DNA from: Avena insularis
Lineage: Eukaryota; Streptophyta; Magnoliopsida; Poales; Poaceae
Direction of reading: 5' to 3'
Assembly: GCA_023614405.1 (NCBI GenBank)
Contig: CM042697.1
Location: forward strand, 299,360,954 to 299,424,953
Length of the DNA stretch: 64,000 nucleotides
Below the pieces are notes generated by a model. That model was not told the DNA's origin. It did not search any database and saw nothing but the letters and a program-made list of their open reading frames with translations. Positions within the stretch are counted from its first letter, which is position 1, and every line of letters starts with the position of its first letter. The translations under genes and the position numbers were made by a program. Positions 55,827-64,000 of the stretch are shown in pieces.

Positions 55827-57823
55827 TTCGTCATCAGGTTTGGCACCCCTTGGCTTGTTCCAAGCTTGGGGGAGTGCCGCGGTATCACATCATTATCTTT
55901 TATCTTTTTACCTTTTTAGTAGATTCATATCTTGGGTATTGAAGTTATCTTATAGGTTGGTTTGCATTGTGGAAGTATCTCTCCTTTAGTTGGTTATCTA
56001 TGTATCCCTTGGTGTGAGTGCCTTTATGGAATATTAATGAGAAGTTTTATCTTTTACTTTTTGCACTTCTTATTTTAGTTTGCAATCTCTATTATATGAT
56101 TGATCTTGTTGATCAGTATTGGTATCACTTTGGGAGCATCAAGTAGATCTAAATTGGTTTTGGGAAACCGAGCTCTAGTCAGTAGAAACACTTTTGAGGT
56201 TTGAAAGGAAAAGACAAAAGCGCTTACAGGTATTTTGTATCATTTATTTTCTTTCTTGATTGGCTCATAAGCTTAGTATTCTTTATTTAAGAGTTTTTGT
56301 GTCTTCAAAGAAGATTTCATGTTTGGCTTTATCACTTGTAGGTTTGCTTGTTTTCTTCAACTCTTTTGCTTGCTACCCAGCCTTGCTAGCCAAAAACCTG
56401 TGCTGAGAGGGAATACTTCTCATGCATCCAACCATTTAAACCAAAACCTACGCCATTTGTGTCCACCATATCTACCTATTAGCATTATTGCTATTCCAAG
56501 TAAATTCTCAAGCTTCATCTATCTTTCAAATTAAAAATTATTTTGTTATGTGAAAACTAGTTAGTAAAGCTCGCACGAACTTGACGGCACACCTTATTTT
56601 CTTTCCCCTAATAAATTTGAACCATTGTGTCTTCGAAGTTGTATATGCTTGCACCTATACGTTGGGATTAGCAGAACCGTGCTGTCATGGGGAATGCTTT
56701 CAACACCTGTAAATATATACCCAGTTGATATCATGTTCTTTTGTTTATGGATGTCGTCGGTGTGAAATAAAAGGGGAGCTTCTAAGTCCATAGAGTTATG
56801 TATGTGTGTTAGAGAAACGCCTGGAGCCTAAGCCATGCCTAATCATGGTGGAAACTTGCAGCGTCACCATAATGAGCAATCTGTGAATCTTTCTTCTTAT
56901 ATAAAAAAAGAGATACATATTGAAAAGAGGAAAGAGAGAAAAAAAGCACAATTTTCCCATGGTAAATAAGAGATTGCTGAGATGCTCATTGTCGGCTTGC
57001 CTTGTCATTTTGATTATGGGATAGCTCATGTATGATGTGCAAGGGGTACCCCGTTGTCGCTTCTCTATGATACACATGTACTTACTATGACAAGAACCTA
57101 CCGGTAACTAAATTTGAGTAGCATGAGGAGCGGCCCTTGTACTCAACGGACATGAGATTGCCAACTTATATTTCGTCAAGCATATACTCCATCTTTGTTC
57201 ACTTTAAACTTAATCACCTCAAGATGCTTATGATAGGGGTAATGAGAGCTCAAATATAGTAAGTACCATAATCTTTTGAAAGATCTTTATGAACTTGAAA
57301 TCTCTGCTTCCCTCTATGAAGGGCCTTTCTTCTACTTCTTAGTTGAGTCAGTAAACCTATTCCTCTCTATCTCCAGCAAGCATTTGAGTTGTTGTGTTTC
57401 AAGCATTTATATGACGATTTATTCAATCATGTTCTTTATATTCCTTGTTTTGCACAAGACTCTTATCTAAATGAGTATTACTTTGAAACCAATCATTGTG
57501 AAAAACCTTTTATGTTTGAGAAAAGAGTACTCCTGTTATAAACTTCTTTACAAAAGCTTTACTTGAAAACTGTTTGCCAACCATTCTCTAACCAAGAACA
57601 AAGTTTGCCAATCCCAATTATGATTTATCTTTATGCATCTTTATTGTGACTCCCATACTTGTTACAAGATAAGTTATATAATGGTGAGTTACTTTCTTCT
57701 ATGAGTTGTGTATTGGTAAGTGTGATGCTTCTTGTCCGTATTATTTTTATCGACACTTCACTCCATAAACCTGTGGACATATTTACTGAGCTCAGTTTTC
57801 GCTTGGGGACAAGCGAGGTCTAA
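55827..57823 (+). other. Noncoding 3' region of element E
   Basis: Two kb without a credible ORF. The part around 56340-56590 (TTATGTGAAAACTAGTTAG, then AAGCTCGCACGAACTTGA) is clearly homologous to the end of the window in F (about 63780-64000). This links E and F. Confidence 0.75.
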
Positions 57824-57836
57824 GCTTGGGGGGAGT
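57824..57836 (+). other. Polypurine tract of element E
   Basis: GCTTGGGGGGAGT lies directly upstream of the 3' LTR. Confidence 0.85.
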
Positions 57837-59337
57837 TCATACGTCCAATTTGCATCACCATTCTATATCATAATTTGCCTATATTCGTTGATATATATCT
57901 TATTAAAAGGTGATACTTATGCCTCTTCATCTGTTTTTGCATGTTGGATGATTCTTGGAGGATGAACTGCCAAAGTCAGGATTCTGATGGAAAGAGCGGT
58001 GTTTTGATGCAATTTCACGAAGATCAGAAAAATACCAGAAAAACTACAGAAAATTATATTTTCCCAGAAGACGAAGGATGCCAGAAGGGGAGGCGGAGTT
58101 GGGCCATAGGGGGCCCACCCCACCCCCAGGCACGGGCCACCCTAGGTTGCTCCTACATGGGGTGTGGCCACCCTGGCCCACCTCTGGCACCGCCCTCTTG
58201 CCTATATATTCTCTTAGAAACCCTAAATTCGGGGGGGCGACCATAGAAAGATACCGCCGGCTCTATAGGGTGGAAAACACCGAGAGAGAAAGAGCTCTCA
58301 GGCATACAGATTTCTGCCTGGGAAATTCCTTCTCGGAGAGGGAAATTGTCGCCATCAACACCATCATCAAGCTAGACTTCATCGGGATCATCATCATCCA
58401 CACCATCATCTCCACCGGCACCATCATCACCACTCCATCCCGCTGTAACAATTGTGTTGAATCTTGCATAGTTCTTAGGGGAAACTTTCCCGGTGTTAAT
58501 TACTATTGTAGTTGATGCTTGTGAGTGGAACCATTGAATTATTCTTTATGTTCATATTGTAATCCATCATCATATCATCTCTGATCTTGATCCATATGAT
58601 GTCTCGTGAGTAGTTCGTTTAGTTCTTGAGGACATGGGAGAAGTCATGTTGTTGTTAGTAGTGGAATTGTGTTGAGGTATTATTCAATGGTTTAATATTT
58701 AAGTTGTGGTGCTATTCTTCTAGTGGTGTCATGTGAACGTCGACTACATGATACTTCACAATTTATGGGCCTAGGGGAATGCATTGTGTATTTGGCTACT
58801 AATTGTGGGGTTGTCGGAGTAACAAAAACCTAAACCCCTGTTAGGAAACCATTGCACAAGGGAGTGTAGGATCTTAGAGTTTAAGGCTGTGGTTAGGTTT
58901 TATCTTAATTTCTTTCTTGTAGTTGCGGATTCTTGCAAGGGGTTTAATCACAAGTATGTATTAGTCCAAGAAAGGTTGGTATATTATCACAGGTTCACCC
59001 ACAAGACACTTATAAAACCAAAGAAGATTAATCAGTTATATGAAACGAAAGCACTTGACAGTATCCACATGTGTTAAAAATGTTTGTCCTCATTAGTATT
59101 TCCTCCGGCTTGTCCTTTGCTAAGAAAGGATTGAGCCACTTGATGCAATTATTTGTTGTCTTTATTTACTTGCACTTTATTTCCTTGCTTTATCAAAAAA
59201 CCCAAAAAATCCGTTTGCTATGTATTTACAGAGATTTCCTGCTCTACCACTAGTCAGCACCTTTTGCTCCTTGTTGGAATTGACACTCCTATTTATCAAA
59301 AGTACTACGATACACCCCCTATACAAATGGGTCATCA
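57837..59337 (+). repeat. 3' LTR of element E (1501 bp)
   Basis: It is collinear with the 5' LTR. The first dinucleotide is TC instead of TG. The TATA-like CCTATATATTC lies near 58200. It ends ATGGGTCATCA. Confidence 0.93.
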
Positions 59338-59491
59338 ATATGTCAATATTATTGATTAGGATTGTTTGCTTGTTTGTGATTGTTGTTGTTTGACTTTTTG
59401 TGTATGGGGATGAAAATACTTCTCTTAGTCCTCTTCTATCTATACTCATCTATGCTATCCAAAACAGATGTCACCTCGTCGTCAACCCCAA
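59338..59491 (+). pseudogene. Leader end and gag start of element D, cut by F
   Basis: After E the D sequence resumes with a T/G-rich leader. ATG 59468 then starts MSPRRQPQ, an N terminus typical of plant Gypsy gag. Element F begins right after codon 8 (59492). Only 24 coding bases remain in the window. Confidence 0.55.
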
Positions 59492-61031
59492 TGATACGTC
59501 GGAAACGTATCTATAATTTTTTATGTTCCATGCATGTTTAGTATCTACTTTGCTTTGCTTTGTCTACACTTTGAGGTGTTTTATATGTTTTTTGGTACTA
59601 ACCTATTTACAAGATGCCACAGTGCCAGTTGCTTGTTTTATTCTGTTTTTGGTTCCAGAAAGGTAGAAAATCAATATTCTCGGAATTGGACGGTACAAAA
59701 GCCAAAGTCAATATTTTACCGTGGGGAACGGAGCTAGAGTACGAGACGGAGGGGGGCACCAGGGGGCACACCCCTGGCAGCGTGGGCTAGCCCTAGCCGC
59801 GCCTGGGGGTGACCACCCTGGCCGTCCCCCTACCTCGCCTCTTCGCCTATAAAGACCCCCCGATGTAGAAACCCTAAGTACCCGATCAATATTCCACGAA
59901 ACCATCTGTAGCCACCACCACCATCGTCCCTAGATCGGGGGATCTGAAGCTCTTCTCGGCACCCTGCCAGAGGGGAGATCATCCCGGAGGCCTTCTTCTT
60001 CATCATGCCAGACTCCGGTATGAAGTGTGAGTAGTTCCACCTTGGACTACGGGTCCATGTAGTAGCTAGATGGTTATATCTCTTTGTTTAGATCTTGTGA
60101 GCTCCGTTCATGATCAAGATCACATCTATTTGTAATCATGCATGTTGTGTTTGCGGGGATCCGATGGATATGGAGATTACTATGTCAGATTGATTAATGG
60201 TTTTGTCTTATTGATTCTATCATGTTTGTGTTGTTTGTGATCTTACATGCTCTCCATTACTAGTAGCTATCTTGGCCAAGTAGATTCTAGTGACTCCAAG
60301 AGGGGGTATTTATGCTAGATAGTGGGTTCATGCCTCTATTTAATCTAAGGGAAGTGACAGAAATCTCTAAGGTTGTAGATGTGTTGTTGCCACTAGGGAG
60401 AAAACAACGGTCTCTTGTTCATGGAACAAGTGGATTGTTTACCTTACACACTTTGCTTAAAGGAGTTATCTGTTGCTTGCAACTTAATACTAGAGGGGGT
60501 TCGGATGATAACCTGAAGGTGGATTTCTAGTCATATATGCAGTTGGATGGCGGTCTATGTATCTTGTTGTATTGCCCAATCGAATCTCATAGGATCATGA
60601 ATGTCTAGTATTGCATTATTATGCCTTGCTCAGTCTTGTCAATTGCCCTGCTGTAATTTGTTTACCTAGCATGTCATGTTTGTTTATCTTAAGGAGAACA
60701 CCTCTAGTGAACTATGGACCCCGGTCCAATCTTTACCGTTGATACATCTTCCACTGTTCCTATTTACTTTATGCAAACCACTATTACCTTCCACACCATA
60801 TAGTTAATCATTTGTTACAGCAACCGCTGAGATCGACAACCTCTCTGTTCGTTGGGGCAAAGTCTTGAGGTTGTGTTGTGTAGGTCTCCAAGTTGCTAGC
60901 AACACCTTTGAGACGTTTCCTTCCTCCTACTGGTTCGATAACCTCGGTTTCTTACTAAGGGAAAACTTTCTGGTGTGCTCATCACACCTTGCTCTTGGGG
61001 TATCCCAATGAAGCGCTACCACGCGCCATCA
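59492..61031 (+). repeat. 5' LTR of element F (1540 bp)
   Basis: It begins at 59492 with a terminal palindrome (GATACGT 59493-59499, ACGTATC 59505-59511). TATA (TATAAAG, 59848-59854) is followed by an AGAAACCCTAAG-type start region. It ends at 61031, inferred from the PBS distance as in B and E. Confidence 0.8.
59848..59854 (+). promoter_or_regulatory. TATA box of the F LTR
   Basis: CGCCTATAAAGACCCCC, followed about 25 bp later by GAAACCCTAAG, the usual start region of this LTR group. Confidence 0.7.
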
Positions 61032-61041
61032 ACAAGTTTTG

Positions 61042-61060
61042 TAGCGCCATCGCCGGGGAG
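61042..61060 (+). other. Primer-binding site of element F (diverged tRNA-Asp type)
   Basis: TAGCGCCATCGCCGGGGAG differs at three positions from the PBS of E and lies 10 bp after the LTR. Confidence 0.75.
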
Positions 61061-61282
61061 GCTAAGGACATCTTCACAAGGGGAGTCCTTCACAACCTTT
61101 CTCTTTACTTTGTTTTTGTTTTGCTTAGTTTCTTTTGCTTGGTTTTGTTTGCCTCTTTTTATCAAAAACTACAAAAAAAATAGTTTAGTTTGTTTTGCTT
61201 TCTTTTATCAAAAACACAAAAAAGTTAGTTCCTGCTCTAGTTGTTGGTCTGTTATTTCCTTGCTTTGTCATGCTTTCTATCA

Positions 61283-62543
61283 ATGGATGGTTTCTTTGAA
61301 ACTAGTTCTTATTGGCAAGGTGGGTTCATGGAAGAACAAAAGTATTATTATAAGGAATACCGTTTGTCACAAAAAGGAAAACACCTATGGGAACAAATTG
61401 ATAAATTGAATACTATTGCTAAAGAGGTGTGCTCTACTTATAATGTTACTTATTGCTTTGATAAATCTTGTTGTTGTAGGAGGTATAAACACCTCCCTTT
61501 TCAATGTGAGTATAATGATAATGCTACCATATCTTCTTATGTTAAAGGAAATTATGACTTTTATGATGTGGAACAAATTGAAGAACTTTTGCTTTCAAGG
61601 GTGCATTTAAACTTGCTAGTTTGCTTGAAAATACTGATGATTCACCTTATGAATATGAGGTTTATGATATACTTAAATTTTGCTTTGATAATTATAAGGA
61701 AGATAATGGTTATATTATTGAATATTTTAATAGATGATTTCCACAAATGGAAGAGATTAATGCCTTGTAGGAGCCTATGGAAGACGAAATTTCTGAACCT
61801 GAAAGCTCATTAGATGAAAAAGAGGAGGAGAGTGATGGTCAAGAGGAGGAAGAATGGATCTACCCATGCCTACCTTCTAATGAGAGTAACTCTTTACCTC
61901 TTACATTATTTGATTGTCCCCCATGCATAAAAAGGAGAATGAATGTTATGTTCCTGTGGATTCTTTTGAAATATCTGCTATGGGTAAAACTTGTGATAAT
62001 AGTTATGCTCCTGTTATCTATGATAATCCTATATTTGTGCCTAACTTCGAAATTCATGGTACTAAAGAGTTTTGCTTATAAAATGTTTATGATAAAGCTC
62101 TATATGATGGTACTATATTGAATGATTAGTCTTCTTGTTATAAAATTGTTAAGAGTGGGTATGAAGGTTTTAATCCCACTATTTATGAGCTTGATAAAAA
62201 TTATGTGTTTGTAGATCATGAAAATCATACTTTATGTGATAGTTATATTGCTAATTTTATTCATGATGCTACCGAAAGTTATTATGAGAGAGGGGAACAT
62301 GGTCTTATGTATCTTAACAATATTAAGTTTCCCCTCTTTATGTTGAAAATCATAAAGTTGCACTTGTTTTGCTTTCCTATGCTTGTTGCTTTGTGCATCT
62401 TTGATTTATTCTCTTACAAGATTCCTATGCATAGGAAGTGGGTTAGACTTAAATGTGTTTTGAATCTGCTTCTTGATGCTCTCTTATACTTCAATCCATA
62501 TTTCTTATGTGAGCATCTTATCAAGCTATCATGCCTAACTTAA
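61283..62543 (+). pseudogene. Non-gag ORF of element F: Cys-rich start, acidic middle, hydrophobic C terminus
   Basis: ATG 61283 opens MDGFFETSSYWQGGFMEEQK. Next come a Cys cluster (CFDKSCCCRRYKHLPFQC), an acidic segment (ESSLDEKEEESDGQEEEEW, about 61800-61858), a repeat of Asp/Tyr-rich blocks (VFVDHENHTLCDSYIANF) and a hydrophobic C-terminal region (PLFMLKIIKLHLFCFPMLVA, then DALLYFNPYFLCEHLIKL) ending with a stop near 62541. Frame changes near 61590 and 61935 and stops at about 61735, 62078 and 62127 break it. I have seen this protein type only inside Triticeae Gypsy elements and know no function for it. The hydrophobic end could be membrane-associated. Confidence 0.6.
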
Positions 62544-64000
62544 AGTACTTATTGGGAGATAACCCAAAAGTTTTCTTGAGTCTTGGAAGTTATTACTTCA
62601 GTACTGACCTCATCTTATCCTTTTTATTTGCTTTTTGTGCCAAGAATAACCTCTAATGAGAGGGAAGTAAGATTTGGGGAGTTGTTGTCCCGAAATAAAT
62701 ATTTGTGCTCCACCGTAAAAATTCGTGAGGAATCTCTGCAAGTCGGATTGAGCTGAAATTTATGAATAAATCCCCCAGTATGTTAGATAACTTTTGTTAG
62801 TTCAACACTTTTCTATTTGAGCAGCAGAAGGTCTTCGAAAAAATTGGTTTCTACCTACTGTTCTGTTTTGACAGATTTCTGCCATTATTTGCATTTGCTT
62901 CTTATTGATTCCTTTTTGGGTTCTTTTTGTGAAATTGAGCTTTTTGAGGAAATTGCTACAGTAGCTTGTGTTTTCAGTGAAAGTTTTGTTGTTCTAAAGC
63001 TAAACCCAAAGGTCTATTATCTTTTGAATACACTAATGTTGCTAATGAAGATTGTGTGAAGTTTTGTATGAAGGAAAAATTTTAGGTGTAGAGAGAAAAT
63101 GATTTAATGAGATGAAGAATGGACAAAAGCTCAAGCTTGGGGATGCCACCCCGTGTCACCCCAAGAAATATTCAAGAGGTACAAGCGTCAAAGCTTGGGG
63201 ATGCCCAAGGCATCCCCATCTTCATCAATAAAAAGCTAAGGTCTTTCTAGACACTTTGTTTTTATTGTTTCATGCACTGTTATGTTGTCCTTGGAGCATC
63301 TTAGTTTTCGTTTAGTTTGCTTAGTTTGCTTGAATAAAGTAGTTTGTACCCCCGTTCTCATTGTTTTGTTTCAAATAAGTTGATTGTTGTTAGAGAGGAG
63401 TAGAAAGTTCTTGCTCGAAAAGTATAAGAGGAGCTTGCTTTGACTGTGACTTAGACATTATCATGTCATGCTAGATGTTGTTTTGACCTTATGCTTAGTG
63501 ATTATTGCTGTAGCATGACTTGTTCCAACCAATTGGGATTGCTTAGTGTGCCTTGAAGGAATCATGCGTTGTTTTAGCATACAAAAGCATAGTATTGTGG
63601 TATTCTCCTTTGATGCTTTGTTTGGGTTGACTTGGCACATGCTCACACCATGTTATGACTATGAACAAGTCACCATAGCCTCTATGATCATTTAGTACTT
63701 GACTTGTAGTACCACTTTATGCTTTGATTAGTAATGCTTTGTCGCTCTGCATGATTATGGCCATTATTGCTCTCTTAGTTGGTCGCTCCAGTCTTTTGCT
63801 AGCCTCCACTTGTATGAGTAAGCTCTACTAATGCATCCAACTCAAAAGAAACCAAGTTATTCCAAAGTGTCCACTATAAATTCCTATGCATGGTGTGTTA
63901 CACCATTCCAAGTATATTCTTGTTTTCATCTATCTTCCAATTAAAAAGCATTTTGTTATGTGAAAACTTAGTGATTAAAGCTCTCACGAACTTGATGGCA
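62544..64000 (+). other. Noncoding internal region of element F
   Basis: No ORF is supportable. It contains two AAGCTTGGGGATGCC motifs (63134-63147 and 63192-63205) and a perfect stem-loop (63197-63217). The final 220 bases are homologous to 56340-56590 of E. Confidence 0.7.
63197..63217. repeat. Perfect 9-bp stem-loop GGGGATGCC-CAA-GGCATCCCC
   Basis: Nine-base arms around a 3-base loop. Part of the stem is repeated without its partner at about 63139-63147. Confidence 0.9.

Larger units (their letters stand above)
48631..59337 (+). mobile_element. Element E: Athila-like Gypsy LTR retrotransposon, complete but decayed
   Basis: 10.7 kb with two LTRs of about 1.5 kb (48631-50130 and 57837-59337), a tRNA-Asp PBS, gag, protease, RT, RNase H, integrase, an extra ORF, a 2-kb noncoding 3' region and a PPT. 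The LTR starts TGATACGTCC (TCATACGTCC in the right copy) and ends GGGTCATCA, like wheat Fatima-group elements. At least eight frame changes and several stops inactivate pol. The flanks (ATAGT left, ATATG right) are not a clean 5-bp duplication. Confidence 0.92.
59492..64000 (+). mobile_element. Element F: non-autonomous Gypsy element related to E (Fatima-like), 3' end outside the window
   Basis: The LTR starts TGATACGTCGGAAACGTATC (Fatima-type TGATACGTC start) and ends GCGCCATCA at 61031. A tRNA-Asp-like PBS follows at 61042-61060. The internal part carries one odd ORF and a noncoding region homologous to the 3' part of E. No gag/pol motifs are found up to 64000. The right LTR and duplication are out of view. 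Confidence 0.82.

Noticed and set aside
1..64000. Possible host genes, tRNA/rRNA genes, CRISPR arrays or bacterial-type operons
   Set aside because: None seen. All long frames belong to retroelements, the short tRNA-like strings are PBS sites, and the spaced repeats are LTRs or degenerate satellites without array regularity.

Overview
The window is a stretch of large-genome grass DNA, most likely Triticeae or a close Pooideae relative (wheat, barley, rye, Aegilops or oat type). It consists almost entirely of nested transposable elements. The pointers are a BARE-1/Angela/WIS-type Copia element, Athila-like Gypsy elements primed by tRNA-Asp, very large AT-rich LTRs with a GC-rich core, and a grass L1-type LINE. 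I find no convincing host gene, tRNA, rRNA or CRISPR array. Every element-encoded reading frame of any size is broken by stops, frameshifts or deletions. Names A-H, S1 and LINE are local labels.

Left block (1-38117), a five-level nest. Level 1 is element A, probably a plus-strand Tat-type Gypsy element; only its 3' part is here. It carries an antisense, intron-containing gene of the plant Transposase_28 (putative gypsy type transposon) family, running from 37483 down to about 196, and a likely PPT/3' LTR start at 38107-38117. Level 2 is B (3285-37305, minus strand, target duplication CCTCC), an Athila-like Gypsy element that interrupts exon 1 of the antisense gene. Level 3 is S1 (11166-36702, duplication TGAAT), a solo LTR that split B's 5' LTR next to its TATA box. 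Level 4 is G (13923-36180, minus, GTAGA/ATAGA), a gag-only Copia-like element. Level 5 is two insertions in G: a 7.55-kb LINE (17779-25331, duplication AAGTGACAA) and a 4.7-kb solo LTR H (28706-33387, duplication ATTAC).

Right block (about 38600-64000). Host D is a plus-strand Gypsy element with a large LTR, an iMet-type PBS at 48151, a leader and the first codons of gag. It was hit three times: by C (39600-46718, duplication AATAC), a deleted Angela/BARE-type Copia element, inside its LTR; by E (48631-59337), a nearly full-length Athila-like element, inside its leader; and by F (59492 to beyond the window), a non-autonomous relative of E, after codon 8 of gag.

Functionally these are LTR-driven transcription units with gag, protease, reverse transcriptase/RNase H and integrase in various states of decay, plus noncanonical extra ORFs in A, B, E and F. 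The least explained structures are a hairpin family built on CAACTATACGG, found upstream of two TATA boxes in B; the reiterated PPT-like modules in the pol-less part of G; a 28-codon leucine-zipper-like ORF in the leader of D; and the membrane-like ORF of F.
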